Assembly (NCBI GenBank): GCA_036924855.1
Contig: JBAGRP010000001.1
Location: forward strand, 5,320,001-5,384,000
Source: Nitrobacteraceae bacterium AZCC 2146
GTDB lineage: Bacteria > Pseudomonadota > Alphaproteobacteria > Rhizobiales > Xanthobacteraceae
Length of the DNA: 64,000 nt
Direction of reading: 5' to 3'
Shown piece by piece: positions 25,524 to 34,266 of the stretch. The notes under the pieces are model-generated. The model ran no database searches, had not been told where the DNA came from, and saw nothing but the letters and a program-made list of their open reading frames with translations. How positions within the stretch are numbered: the stretch's first letter is position 1; each line of letters begins with the position of its first letter. The position numbers and the translations under genes were made by a program.

Positions 25524-26854
25524 TGACCGCGCAGGACCGCTGGATCCACACCCCGCCGCGCAAATCGGCAACCTTCGACGACAATGCGATTGCGGAAATC
25601 CGTCGCGCTGCCGCGACCGGCATCTACGATATCCGCGGCGCCGGCGCCAAGCGCAAGCTGCCGCATTTCGACGATCTGCTGTTTCTGGGCGCCTCGATCA
25701 GCCGCTATCCGCTGGAAGGCTACCGCGAGAAATGCGCCACCGACGTCACCATCGGCGCGCGTTTCGCGAAGAAGCCGATCCATCTGAAGATTCCGATCAC
25801 CATTGCCGGCATGAGCTTTGGTGCGCTGTCCGGCCCCGCCAAGGAAGCGCTCGGCCGCGGCGCGTCGGCAGTCGGCACGTCAACCACCACAGGCGACGGC
25901 GGCATGACTGCGGAAGAGCGCGGCCATTCCAGCCTGCTGGTCTATCAGGTGCTGCCATCGCGTTACGGCATGAACCCGGACGATCTGCGCAAGGCTGATG
26001 CCATCGAGATCGTGGTCGGGCAGGGCGCAAAACCCGGCGGCGGCGGCATGCTGTTGGGTCAGAAAATCACAAAACGCGTCGCTGACATGCGGCGTTTGCC
26101 GGAGGGAATCGACCAGCGCTCGGCGTGCCGACATCCGGACTGGACCGGCCCCGACGATCTCGAGATCAAGATCCAGGAGTTGCGCGAAATCACCGACTGG
26201 CAGACGCCGATCTACGTCAAGGTTGGCGCATCCCGGCCGTATTACGACATCGCGCTGGCGGTGAAGTCCGGCGCTGATGCCATCGTGCTCGATGGCATGC
26301 AGGGCGGCACCGCAGCGACGCAGGACGTGTTCATCGAGAATGTCGGCCTGCCCACGTTGTGCGCGATCGCGCCGGCGGTGAAGGCGCTGCAGGATTTGGG
26401 CATGCACCGCAAGGTGCAGCTGATCGTCTCCGGCGGCATTCGCAACGGTGCCGACGTTGCCAAGTGTCTCGCGCTCGGCGCCGACGCGGTGTCGATCGGC
26501 ACCGCGGCGCTGATCGCGCTGGGCGACAACGATCCCGCGCTCGAAGCCGAGTATCAGGCGCTCGGCACCACGGCCGGTGCTTACGACGACTGGCACGAAG
26601 GTCGCGATCCCGCTGGCATCACCACGCAGGATCCGGTGCTCGCAGCGCGGCTCGATCCGGTGATCGCCGGCCGCAAGCTCGCGAACTATCTGTCGGTGCT
26701 GACGCTGGAAGCGCAGACCATCGCGCGGGCCTGCGGCAAGAGCCATGTTCACAATCTCGAGCCGGAAGATCTGGTCGCGCTGACGATGGAGGCCGCCGCC
26801 ATGGCGCGCGTGCCACTGGCGGGGACGAACTGGATTCCGGGCAGCAATATCTAA
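25523..26854 (+). CDS. glxD: FMN-binding glutamate synthase-like subunit (GlxD / MgsC-like)
   Basis: A 443-residue TIM-barrel flavoprotein equivalent to the central/FMN domain of glutamate synthase: ITIAGMSFGALSGPAKEALGRGA, GEGG-like TTTGDGGMTAEER, GQGAKPGGGGMLLGQKIT, IYVKVGASRPYYDIALAVKSGADAIVLDGMQGGTAATQ, and IVSGGIRNGADVAKCLALGADAVSIGTAAL. It transfers ammonia from GlxB to a 2-oxo acid or amine acceptor. The operon order glxB-glxC-glxD-glnT is the same as in rhizobial glx loci and in N-methylglutamate operons (mgsABC-gmaS). Confidence 0.9.
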   Translation: MTAQDRWIHTPPRKSATFDDNAIAEIRRAAATGIYDIRGAGAKRKLPHFDDLLFLGASISRYPLEGYREKCATDVTIGARFAKKPIHLKIPITIAGMSFGALSGPAKEALGRGASAVGTSTTTGDGGMTAEERGHSSLLVYQVLPSRYGMNPDDLRKADAIEIVVGQGAKPGGGGMLLGQKITKRVADMRRLPEGIDQRSACRHPDWTGPDDLEIKIQELREITDWQTPIYVKVGASRPYYDIALAVKSGADAIVLDGMQGGTAATQDVFIENVGLPTLCAIAPAVKALQDLGMHRKVQLIVSGGIRNGADVAKCLALGADAVSIGTAALIALGDNDPALEAEYQALGTTAGAYDDWHEGRDPAGITTQDPVLAARLDPVIAGRKLANYLSVLTLEAQTIARACGKSHVHNLEPEDLVALTMEAAAMARVPLAGTNWIPGSNI

Positions 26855-26895
26855 CACGGCCGCAACGGCTGGTCATAACTTCGGAGAGAGTGTCA

Positions 26896-28200
26896 ATGGC
26901 GACCTGGACCGAACTAGCCAAGCAGCACGACATCAAATATTTCCTGATCGCCTTCGTCGATCTGTTCGGCGGCATGCGTGCCAAGCTGGTTCCGGCCAGT
27001 GCCATGGACGGCGTCGCGAAATCCGGTGCGGGCTTTGCCGGCTTCGCCGCCTGGTTCGACATGACGCCAGCCGATCCCGATGTGCTGGTGATGCCCGATA
27101 AGGACACGCTGACCCTGTTGCCGTGGAAGCCCGGCGTGGCCTGGGTCACCGGTGACCTGTACATGGGCGGCAAGCCGGTGGCGCAGAATCCGCGGCAGGT
27201 GCTGAAGGGTCTCGTCGCGAAGGCTGCCGCGTCTGGTGTCGAGTTGAAGACCGGCGTCGAGTGCGAATACTTTCTGATCTCGCCCGATGGCAGCGCGATC
27301 TCCGATCCCGCCGACCAGCAGGTCAAGCCGTGCTACGACCAGCAGGCCTTGATGCGGCGCTACGAGATCGTCGCCGAAATCTGCGACGCGATGATCACGC
27401 TGGGCTGGAAGCCGTATCAAAACGATCACGAGGATGCCAACGGCCAGTTCGAGATGAACTGGGAGTTCGACAGCGCGCTGAAGACCGCGGATCGCCACGC
27501 CTTCTTCAAGTTCATGGTGAAGTCGATTGCTGAGAAGCACGGTTTCAAGGCGACCTTCATGCCGAAACCTTTCGTCAACCTCACTGGCAATGGTTGCCAT
27601 GTCCATGCTTCGCTGTGGTCGACCAGGGACGGCAGAAACGTCTTCGAGGACGAGAACGGCGAACTCGGCTTGTCGCAGACGGCTTATCATTTCATCGGGG
27701 GACTGATCCATTCTGCCGAGGCGATGTGCGCGATCACCAATCCGACGGTGAACTCCTACAAGCGCATCAACGCGCCGCGTACCATCTCCGGCGCCACGTG
27801 GTCGCCGAACACGGTGACCTATGGCGGCAACAACCGCACCCATATGATCCGCGTCCCCGACGGCGGCCGCTTCGAACTGCGGCTGCCCGACGGCGCAGTG
27901 AATCCCTATCTGCTGCCGGCGGCGTTGCTGGCGGCGGGCCTCGACGGCATGGACAATGCGCGCGATCCAGGTCCCCGCCTTGATATCAACATGTACACCG
28001 AGGGCGACAAGGCGACCAATGCCAAGCATCTGCCGCTGAATCTGCTCGATGCGCTGCGGGCGCTGGAGACGTCGTCGGTGTTCAAGGAGCAATTCGGCGA
28101 GACCGTTGTGCAGTCCTATCTCAAGCTGAAGCACAACGACTGGAACGAGCACTGCCGCCAGTTGACGGAGTGGGAACGGCAGACCACGCTGGATTGCTGA
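26896..28200 (+). CDS. glnT: type III glutamine synthetase (GlnT), or gamma-glutamylmethylamide synthetase
   Basis: A 434-residue GlnT/GSIII-like ligase. It starts LAKQHDIKYFLIAFVDLFGGMRAKLVP and carries ECEYFLISPDG, NDHEDANGQFEMNWEFDSAL (metal and glutamate site), FMPKPFVNLTGNGCHVHASLW, NPTVNSYKRINAP and GRFELRLPDGAVNPYLL. The family amidates glutamate with ammonia or, in GmaS, with methylamine; sequence reading alone cannot separate them. GGAGAGAG precedes ATG 26896. It is the last gene of the glx operon, before a REP element. Confidence 0.88.
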   Translation: MATWTELAKQHDIKYFLIAFVDLFGGMRAKLVPASAMDGVAKSGAGFAGFAAWFDMTPADPDVLVMPDKDTLTLLPWKPGVAWVTGDLYMGGKPVAQNPRQVLKGLVAKAAASGVELKTGVECEYFLISPDGSAISDPADQQVKPCYDQQALMRRYEIVAEICDAMITLGWKPYQNDHEDANGQFEMNWEFDSALKTADRHAFFKFMVKSIAEKHGFKATFMPKPFVNLTGNGCHVHASLWSTRDGRNVFEDENGELGLSQTAYHFIGGLIHSAEAMCAITNPTVNSYKRINAPRTISGATWSPNTVTYGGNNRTHMIRVPDGGRFELRLPDGAVNPYLLPAALLAAGLDGMDNARDPGPRLDINMYTEGDKATNAKHLPLNLLDALRALETSSVFKEQFGETVVQSYLKLKHNDWNEHCRQLTEWERQTTLDC

Positions 28201-28218
28201 GGCGACTCCATCCTTTTT

Positions 28219-28366
28219 CGTCATTCCCCGACGCGCCAATTGGCGCGTCTGAGGGCGCGAGCAGCGTCAGCTGCGAGCGAGCCCGGAATCCATAATCGCG
28301 GGAGTATCGATTCCGGGCCTGCGTCCTCAGTCGGCTACGCCGACGAAGGGCGCATCCCGGAATGAC
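28219..28366. repeat. REP element, type B
   Basis: Outer arms GTCATTCCCCG and CATCCCGGAATGAC enclose GCAGCGTCAGCTGCGAGCGAG, CCCGGAATCCATAA and ATTCCGGGCCTGCG, forming a cruciform-like set of hairpins. The same words recur in the same order at 49022-49146. An inner CGCGCCAATTGGCGCG palindrome is specific to this copy. It follows the glnT stop and could attenuate read-through. Confidence 0.88.
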
Positions 28367-28435
28367 AACTCATGTTATGGTCCCGGTTTGAGAACGACCA
28401 ATTCGGTCGCGCCCATAGCGTGGATATCCCGCAGC

Positions 28436-29584
28436 ATGACCACCAGCGGCAGAGATTTCTACGGTGAAATTCCGGTGTTTCGCGGCTTCGACAGGCTGAT
28501 GGATCCGGCGCTGTATGCGCCGCTGCCCGATGACTGGACCATTGGCCTCGCCGACATCGTCCAATCCACCAAGGCCATTGCCGAGCAGCGCTACAAGGCC
28601 GTCAACATGGCCGGCGCTTCGGTGATCGCATCGATCACCAATGCGCTGGAGGGCCGCGAATTCCCGTTCGTGTTCGGCGGCGACGGCGCCAGCTTTGCGG
28701 TGGCGCCCGGCGATCTCGATCGCGCCCGCGAGGCGCTCGCGGCCACCGCGGCCTGGGTGCAGGACGATCTCGATCTGGCGATGCGAGTGGCGCTGGTGCC
28801 GGTCGCCCACGTGCGTGCGCAGGGGCTAGATGTCCGCGTTGCGCGCTTCGCGCCGTCGCCGAATCTCTCCTACGCGATGTTTTCCGGCGGCGGCCTCGGC
28901 TGGGCCGAGGTCGCCATGAAGCGCGGCGAGTTCGCGGTGGCGCAAGCGCCGTCTGGCACGCATCCCGATCTCAGCGGTTTGTCGTGCAGGTTCGAGGAAA
29001 TTCCCTCGGCGCGCGGCCTGATCCTTTCGGTGCTGGTGGTGCCGACATCAAGTGCCGATGCGAGCGCGTTCCGCCGTGTGATCGAGGATGTGATCGCGCT
29101 GGTCGAGCGCAGCCCCGATGCCGGACGTCCGGTGCCTGCGGGCGGGCCGTCGCTCAAATGGCCGCCGGCCGGTTTCGATTTCGAAGTCCGTGCGCTTGGC
29201 AGCGGATCGTTGCTGGTGCGCCGCGTCCAGGTGCTCGGCAGAACGTTCGTCGCCTATCTGCTGATGCGCTTCGGCATCAGCGCCGGCGGCTTTGTGCCGC
29301 AAACCTATATACGACAGCTGGTCGAGAATTCCGACTTCCGCAAATATGACGATGGCCTGCGGATGATCCTGGATTGCACGCCGGAATTGGAGGCGGCGCT
29401 GGAGCAGCGCCTGGTCGCGGCGGCGTCAGCCGGCACGATCCGCTATGGATTGCACCGGCAGGATGCCGCGATGATGACCTGCTTCACGCCCTCGGCGCTG
29501 CGCAGCGATCACGTTCACTTTATCGATGGCGCGCGTGGCGGCTATGCCTCCGCGGCCACCGCGCTGAAGGCAATGCCCGTTTGA
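28436..29584 (+). CDS. DUF3095 domain-containing protein
   Basis: A 382-residue soluble protein. The pattern FYGEIPVFRGFDRLMDPALYAPLPDDWTIGLADIVQSTKAI, then GREFPFVFGGDGASFAVAP and KYDDGLRMILDCT, is typical of DUF3095. The GGDGA motif after a nucleotide-cyclase-like strand gives the family a distant adenylate-cyclase look (metal Asp in ADIVQST and GGDG). Function is not established. The ATG at 28436 is chosen over an earlier TTG because the conserved domain starts there. Confidence 0.82.
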   Translation: MTTSGRDFYGEIPVFRGFDRLMDPALYAPLPDDWTIGLADIVQSTKAIAEQRYKAVNMAGASVIASITNALEGREFPFVFGGDGASFAVAPGDLDRAREALAATAAWVQDDLDLAMRVALVPVAHVRAQGLDVRVARFAPSPNLSYAMFSGGGLGWAEVAMKRGEFAVAQAPSGTHPDLSGLSCRFEEIPSARGLILSVLVVPTSSADASAFRRVIEDVIALVERSPDAGRPVPAGGPSLKWPPAGFDFEVRALGSGSLLVRRVQVLGRTFVAYLLMRFGISAGGFVPQTYIRQLVENSDFRKYDDGLRMILDCTPELEAALEQRLVAAASAGTIRYGLHRQDAAMMTCFTPSALRSDHVHFIDGARGGYASAATALKAMPV

Positions 29585-29585
29585 A

Positions 29586-30029
29586 TTAGCGACCGACCCG
29601 GGTCCAGTTTTCGCCGCCGCAGAACGCGCCGACGCAGCCTTCGACCTTGAGCGTGTCCGGGCCGGCAACGGAGACGTTGCTGGCGTAGGTCTTGCCGTCA
29701 TCGGCGTTGTAGATCTGACCCGACCACCTGTTTGGCCCGGCAGGGCGCATGTCGATGAACAGCTGCACCCCGATCATCGAACGCTTGGCCTTGGCGGGGT
29801 CCGGATTCTTGTCGTCTATCGGCGGCTTGCCGGTGTTGGGATCGATTTTGTCGCGCAGCGACACAACGGCCCCGCACAGCCCGCCACCACATTTGCTGAC
29901 GCGGACGCGCGCATCGCCGGCCTGAGTCTGCCAGGTGCCGGTGGCCTCGTCGCCGGACTGGGCTTTCGCCGCAGGGGCTGCGAACAGTGCGCCTAGCAGC
30001 GCAATCATAACGGCAGATCGAAAGGCCAT
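29586..30029 (-). CDS. DUF2147 domain-containing exported protein
   Basis: A 147-residue secreted protein: signal peptide MAFRSAVMIALLGALFAAPAAKA, then the DUF2147 signature GTWQTQAGDARVRVSKCGGGLCGAVVSL, GVQLFIDMRPAGPNRWSGQIYNADDGKTYASNVSV and LKVEGCVGAFCGGENWTRV. Four Cys could form two disulphides. These periplasmic beta-rich proteins have no firm function. It is convergent with the DUF3095 gene, with 1 base between stops. Confidence 0.85.
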   Translation of the reverse strand: MAFRSAVMIALLGALFAAPAAKAQSGDEATGTWQTQAGDARVRVSKCGGGLCGAVVSLRDKIDPNTGKPPIDDKNPDPAKAKRSMIGVQLFIDMRPAGPNRWSGQIYNADDGKTYASNVSVAGPDTLKVEGCVGAFCGGENWTRVGR

Positions 30030-30151
30030 GCGTTTCTCCTCGACAATGACGTCTGCATAACAAGAAATCGGATTTGTGCAATGCCGTATCGGTCATTGCG
30101 GTAAAGCGAACATGCCGGATATGACGGATTTAGGCCTGCAATTTTAACAGA

Positions 30152-30676
30152 TCACCATGGCAGTCCGCACAGGTCGATCTCGCCCTCGTGAGGCGCGCGC
30201 TTGAGATAGAACACGAACGGCAGCATTGCATCGAAACGCATGCGTTCGCCGGATTGTTCTGCGAAGATCTCGCCCGTGAAAGGCTTCCAGCCCCGACTGG
30301 TGTAGAAATCCACATTGTGCGGCTCGCAGAACAGCAGCGCGAAATCGGTGGCGCGTTCATCCTTCAGGGTCTGCAGCGCGGCGTTAAGCGCCACGCTGGC
30401 AAAGCCGCGGCGGCGAAAATCCGGATGCGTGGCCACGCCGCCGATGCCGCCGACGCGCACCTTGCGTCCGTTCCAGGTGGCCTCGCGACGATAGATGCCG
30501 ACATGGCAGACCAGTTGCCCGTCGGCTTCCACCAGCACCCGCAGTTCGGCGTTCGCAAAGACGACGTGGCCCCAGGACAGCTTTTCGACGACCTCCGGCG
30601 GCCACACCGCTGTGAACAGCGGCTTCACCGCCGGCCACGACGCGTCGCCGGTCAGAATTTCGATCTCAACGCTCAT
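30152..30676 (-). CDS. GNAT family N-acetyltransferase
   Basis: A 174-residue acetyl-CoA-dependent transferase. The core motif A VRVGGIGGVATHPDFRRRGFASVALNAALQTLK (about 73-105) contains the R/Q-x-x-G-x-G/A acetyl-CoA loop, and FALLFCEPHNVDFYTSRGWKP is motif B. The order resembles the aminoglycoside 2'-acetyltransferase-like subgroup, but the acceptor is not decidable. Start ATG 30676 begins the domain; the upstream open frame is not protein-like. Confidence 0.85.
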   Translation of the reverse strand: MSVEIEILTGDASWPAVKPLFTAVWPPEVVEKLSWGHVVFANAELRVLVEADGQLVCHVGIYRREATWNGRKVRVGGIGGVATHPDFRRRGFASVALNAALQTLKDERATDFALLFCEPHNVDFYTSRGWKPFTGEIFAEQSGERMRFDAMLPFVFYLKRAPHEGEIDLCGLPW

Positions 30677-30786
30677 TGCGCGATTCACCTCTGCATATTC
30701 CGCATCCCTTATAGGTCTGTGCGTGGATGGCAAGTTGTCGAATCCGGTGCCAGGATGAGAAAAATATTCTAGGGCAGGGGCATTCC

Positions 30787-32028
30787 ATGACGGCAGCACA
30801 ACTCAGCACGTTCCAGCGTTGGTCGATTCTGGTCGGCGCGGCCGTGTTGCTCAGCCTGGCCATGGGGATGCGGCAGAGTTTTGGGTTGTTTCAGCCCTCG
30901 ATTCTGCGTGACACCGCCATCACCACCGCGGATTTTTCGCTGGCGACGGCATTGCAGAATGTCGTCTGGGGCGTCTCGCAGCCGTTCATCGGCGCCTTCG
31001 CCGATCGCTACGGCAGCCGTTATGTGATGCTCACCGGCGTTCTCATCTATGCGGCTGGCCTGCTATTGATGATGGTGGCGACGTCGGCGCTGGTGTTTAC
31101 GCTCGGCGCCGGTCTCTGCGTCGGTCTTGCTTTGTCCTGCACGGCGTCCAGCATGACCATGACGGTGACGTCACGCACGGTGTCCGCAGCCAAGCGCAGC
31201 GTCACGATGGGTGCGGTGTCGGCGGCGGGTTCGCTTGGCCTCGTGATCGCCTCTCCGCTGGCGCAGACGCTGATTTCCACCGCCGGCTGGCAGGTGGCGC
31301 TGATCGGCTTTCTCGGCCTGGTCGCGGTGATGCTGCCCGCCGCTTTGTTCGCAGGCCGCGCTGACAAGATTGAAATCGCATGGTCTGACGAGGTCGAGCA
31401 ATCGATGGGCACGGTGGTGCAATCCGCATTGGGACATTCCGGTTTCGTGGTGATGGCGCTGGCGTTCTTCGTCTGCGGATTGCAGCTGGTCTTCATCACC
31501 ACGCATCTGCCGAACTACCTGGCGATCTGCGGCCTCGATCCGTCGCTTGGTGCCACCGCGCCGGCGCTGGTGGGTCTGTTCAACGTGTTCGGCTCCTATG
31601 CGTTTGGCTGGCTCGGTGGCCGCTATCCGAAGCAAATTCTGCTCGGCGGGATTTACGTGGTCCGCTCGCTGGCCCTCGCCGCCTATTTCTGGTTTCCGGC
31701 GACGCCGGCCTCGACCATGGTATTCGCCGCGGTGATGGGATCGCTGTGGCTCGGCGTGGTGCCGCTGGTCAACGGCCTGGTCGCGCAGCTGTTCGGGCTG
31801 CGTTTCATGGCGACGCTCACCGGCATCGCCTTCCTTAGCCATCAGGCCGGATCGTTTCTCGGCGCCTGGGGCGGCGGCGTGATCTATGCCCGGCTCGATA
31901 GCTATGACCGGGCGTGGCAGGCCGCGGTGGTGATCGGCCTGATCGCCGGCTGCTTCCAGATGCTGATGAATGTCCGGCCGCCGGTGCGACGCGATACCGT
32001 GTCAGGTGCGATACCAAGCGCGGCATAA
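30787..32028 (+). CDS. MFS transporter
   Basis: A 413-residue major-facilitator carrier with twelve hydrophobic segments in two six-helix halves separated by a polar loop (about 190-215). The loop-2 signature GAFADRYGSRYVMLTG is clear. It belongs by appearance to the monocarboxylate/oxalate-formate-type group. The substrate is unknown. ATG 30787 follows AGGGCAGGGGCATTCC. It lies upstream of sodB with its own stop 90 bases before that gene's ATG. Confidence 0.88.
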   Translation: MTAAQLSTFQRWSILVGAAVLLSLAMGMRQSFGLFQPSILRDTAITTADFSLATALQNVVWGVSQPFIGAFADRYGSRYVMLTGVLIYAAGLLLMMVATSALVFTLGAGLCVGLALSCTASSMTMTVTSRTVSAAKRSVTMGAVSAAGSLGLVIASPLAQTLISTAGWQVALIGFLGLVAVMLPAALFAGRADKIEIAWSDEVEQSMGTVVQSALGHSGFVVMALAFFVCGLQLVFITTHLPNYLAICGLDPSLGATAPALVGLFNVFGSYAFGWLGGRYPKQILLGGIYVVRSLALAAYFWFPATPASTMVFAAVMGSLWLGVVPLVNGLVAQLFGLRFMATLTGIAFLSHQAGSFLGAWGGGVIYARLDSYDRAWQAAVVIGLIAGCFQMLMNVRPPVRRDTVSGAIPSAA

Positions 32029-32059
32029 TTCCGCGCGATGGGGAGTATTTAACGACGAC

Positions 32060-32084
32060 GGAACCTTCTATAAGGGTTCCCGTT
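32060..32084 (+). promoter_or_regulatory. sigma-EcfG-type general stress promoter upstream of sodB
   Basis: The sequence is GGAAC, exactly 16 bases, then CGTT. This equals the alphaproteobacterial EcfG/RpoE2 consensus (GGAAC-N16/17-CGTT). It ends 34 bases before the superoxide dismutase ATG, a normal leader length. Part of the spacer also forms a GGAACC..GGTTCC hairpin, which is probably incidental. Confidence 0.75.
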
Positions 32085-32118
32085 AAGCCACGTCTCCCAT
32101 CATTGTGGACCATCACCC

Positions 32119-32715
32119 ATGACTTTCACGCTTCCCAATCTGCCTTACGCCTATGACGCGCTTGCGCCCCATATGTCGAAGGAAACACTGGAATTTCATC
32201 ACGATAAGCACCATCAGGCTTACGTGACCAACGGCAACAACCTGCTCAAGGGCACCGAATTCGAGGGCAAATCCCTTGAGGAGATCGTCAAGGGTTCGTT
32301 CGGCAAGAACGCGCCGCTCTTCAACAATGCCGGCCAGCACTACAACCATCTGCACTTCTGGAACTGGATGAAGCCGAATGGTGGTGGCGACAAGCTGCCC
32401 GGCCGCCTCGAGAAGAAGATCACCGAGGACCTCGGCGGTCTCGAGAAGTTCAAGACCGATTTCGCCGCCGCGGGCGTCGGCCAGTTTGGCTCCGGCTGGG
32501 CCTGGCTCTCGGTCAAGAACGGCAAGCTCGAAATCTCCAAGACCGCGAACGGCGAAAGCCCACTGGTGCACGGCGCCACGCCGATCCTCGGCGTCGACGT
32601 CTGGGAACACTCCTACTACATCGACTATCGCAACCGCCGTCCTGACTATCTCAAGGCGTTTGTCGATCATCTCGTGAACTGGGAATATGTCGACGATCTG
32701 TTCTCGAAGGCCTGA
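32119..32715 (+). CDS. sodB: superoxide dismutase, Fe type (Fe/Mn family)
   Basis: A 198-residue cytoplasmic enzyme converting superoxide to oxygen and peroxide. Metal ligands are visible as His27 (FHHDKHH), His77 (AGQHYNH), Asp160 and His164 (DVWEHSYYIDY). Gln73, four residues before His77, is the outer-sphere glutamine position of Fe-type enzymes. Length is standard and no signal peptide is present. It lies behind an EcfG promoter and ahead of a strong terminator, so it is probably monocistronic and stress-induced. Confidence 0.95.
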   Translation: MTFTLPNLPYAYDALAPHMSKETLEFHHDKHHQAYVTNGNNLLKGTEFEGKSLEEIVKGSFGKNAPLFNNAGQHYNHLHFWNWMKPNGGGDKLPGRLEKKITEDLGGLEKFKTDFAAAGVGQFGSGWAWLSVKNGKLEISKTANGESPLVHGATPILGVDVWEHSYYIDYRNRRPDYLKAFVDHLVNWEYVDDLFSKA

Positions 32716-32735
32716 TCCTTTCGGGATTGAATCTC

Positions 32736-32768
32736 AGGGCGGTGGCGCAAGCTGCCGCCCTTTCGTTT
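32736..32768 (+). terminator. intrinsic terminator after sodB
   Basis: Stem AGGGCGG / CCGCCCT extended by TGGC / GCTG around a GCAA tetraloop, then TTTCGTTT. It starts 20 bases after the sodB stop and separates it from crcB. Confidence 0.8.
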
Positions 32769-32851
32769 GCGCTGCCGGTATCGTCGAAGCTTGCCGCGAT
32801 GCGGCGCTTGCGGCAAAACCTTGATGCGGTGTGATCGAGACAGGACGCGCA

Positions 32852-33226
32852 ATGAATTATCTACTGGTGTTTATTGGCGGCGGTCTTGGCGCGACGTTGC
32901 GGCATTTCATCAACATGGTTTGTGCGCGCAGCCTCGGCACCGCATTTCCCTGGGGCACCTTCATCATCAACATCACCGGCTCCACGGTGATGGGCCTGAT
33001 CGCCGGCTATCTGGCCTTCAAGGGCGAGGCGTCGCAGCCTTGGCGTTTGTTCCTGATGACCGGCATCCTTGGCGGCTACACCACGTTTTCGGCATTCTCG
33101 CTGGATGCGGCACTGCTCTATGAGCGCGGCGAAATCGGGCTGGCGCTGCTCTACGTGTTGGGGTCGGGGGGGCTGGCGATTGCCGGCCTGTTTGCCGGGC
33201 TGGCCCTGGTCCGCCATTTCGCCTGA
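32852..33226 (+). CDS. crcB: fluoride efflux channel CrcB/Fluc
   Basis: A 124-residue four-helix membrane protein. Visible are GGGLGATLRHFINMV, PWGTFIINITGSTVMGLIAGYL and GILGGYTTFSAFSLDAALL, the conserved GN/TG and TTFS motifs of dimeric Fluc fluoride channels. Length is standard. ATG 32852 is preceded by GACAGGACGCGC. I saw no crcB-type fluoride riboswitch in the spacer after sodB. Confidence 0.93.
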   Translation: MNYLLVFIGGGLGATLRHFINMVCARSLGTAFPWGTFIINITGSTVMGLIAGYLAFKGEASQPWRLFLMTGILGGYTTFSAFSLDAALLYERGEIGLALLYVLGSGGLAIAGLFAGLALVRHFA

Positions 33227-33247
33227 TCTGGGCGTTGCACCCGGTTA

Positions 33248-33262
33248 TGTTATAATATAACA
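33248..33262. promoter_or_regulatory. Zur box
   Basis: Perfect dyad TGTTATA-A-TATAACA, equal to the core of the Zur operator consensus (ATGTTATANTATAACAT; here ATGTTATAATATAACAAT). It stands out as a 100% AT-type island between crcB and the zinc-uptake genes and is 56 bases before the His-rich miniprotein ATG. Zur with zinc would repress the whole downstream unit. Confidence 0.88.
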
Positions 33263-33317
33263 ATCTTTGGGCAGGGCAGCTTTCGGCCGCCTAATGTTGT
33301 TCGTCCAGGCTCAATCG

Positions 33318-33500
33318 ATGGCGCATTCGCACGACCACCCCCATTCCCACGGCCATGCGCACCACCATGGCCCGGCAACGCCGCATCCGGCCCAGCCAGC
33401 GCCGTGGTCGATTTTGCGCATGACCCTGCTAGCGAGGCTCGGCGCGGCGCTGCTGGTCAGCGCAGGCCTGTGGGCCATCGTTCTGACGGCGATGAGATAA
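33318..33500 (+). CDS. His-rich single-span miniprotein in the zinc operon
   Basis: A 60-residue product: MAHSHDHPHSHGHAHHHG at the N-terminus (nine His in 18 residues), a Pro-rich linker and one C-terminal membrane helix (LGAALLVSAGLWAIVLTAM). ATG 33318 is the start giving the His-rich head; ATG 33294 in the same frame is possible. It is the first gene after the Zur box and is 3 bases before znuC, so a zinc-binding or delivery role at the membrane is inferred. I know no characterised homologue. Confidence 0.75.
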   Translation: MAHSHDHPHSHGHAHHHGPATPHPAQPAPWSILRMTLLARLGAALLVSAGLWAIVLTAMR

Positions 33501-33503
33501 TTG

Positions 33504-34262
33504 ATGACCGCGCAATTGAAATTCCGAGACGTCACGCTGGGCTACGACCGGCATCCGGCGGTGCACCATCTCAACGGCGAGATCGCCGCGGGATCGCTGC
33601 TGGCGATCGTCGGCCCGAACGGCGCCGGCAAGTCGACGCTGTTTCGCGGCATCGTCGGCATCTTGAAGCCGCTGGCGGGCACGATCGGGCTCGGCGATCT
33701 CAAGCCGCGCGAGATCGCCTATCTGCCGCAAAGCGTCGATATCGACCGCAGCTTTCCGATTTCCGTATTCGATTTCGTCGGTACCGGGCTGTGGCGCAGT
33801 ACCGGAATGTTCGGCGGCCTCGGCAAGCGCGCGGGGCAGCAGATTGCGCAGGCACTCGCCGCGGTCGGCCTCAATGGCTTCGAGAACCGCACCATCGGCA
33901 CGCTGTCCGGCGGGCAGATGCAGCGCATGCTGTTTGCCCGCGTGCTGCTGCAGGACGCCCGTGTCATCGTGCTCGACGAGCCGTTCAACGCCATCGACGC
34001 CAAGACCTCCGCCGATCTGATCGATCTGGTGCGGCGCTGGCACGCCGAGAAGCGTACCGTGCTGGCAGCGCTGCACGACATGGAGCTGGTGCGCGACAAT
34101 TTTCCGGACACGCTTTTGCTGGCGCGTGGCGCGGTGGCCTGGGGTGCGACATCGCAGGTGCTGACGGCGGAAAATCTGCTGGAAGCGCGGCGGATGTGCG
34201 AGGCTTTCGACGATAGTGCCAGCGCCTGCGTCGGCGATGCCGCGCGACCGCGGGCGGCCTGA
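33504..34262 (+). CDS. znuC: zinc ABC transporter ATP-binding protein
   Basis: A 252-residue ABC ATPase: Walker A GPNGAGKST, Q-loop LPQS, signature LSGGQMQR, Walker B VIVLDEPF, His switch ALHDMELV. It belongs to the metal (Mn/Zn/Fe, ZnuC/MntB) group. ATG 33504 is preferred to the TTG at 33501. Its neighbours znuB and znuA and the Zur box upstream make zinc the likely ion. Confidence 0.92.
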   Translation: MTAQLKFRDVTLGYDRHPAVHHLNGEIAAGSLLAIVGPNGAGKSTLFRGIVGILKPLAGTIGLGDLKPREIAYLPQSVDIDRSFPISVFDFVGTGLWRSTGMFGGLGKRAGQQIAQALAAVGLNGFENRTIGTLSGGQMQRMLFARVLLQDARVIVLDEPFNAIDAKTSADLIDLVRRWHAEKRTVLAALHDMELVRDNFPDTLLLARGAVAWGATSQVLTAENLLEARRMCEAFDDSASACVGDAARPRAA

Positions 34263-34266
34263 CTTG

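Noticed and set aside
32716..32851. Fluoride riboswitch before crcB
   Set aside because: No crcB-motif core found; the only structure is the sodB terminator.
33267..33317. Longer N-terminal form of the His-rich miniprotein starting at TTG 33267
   Set aside because: It would place the start 5 bases from the Zur box, inside the likely promoter.
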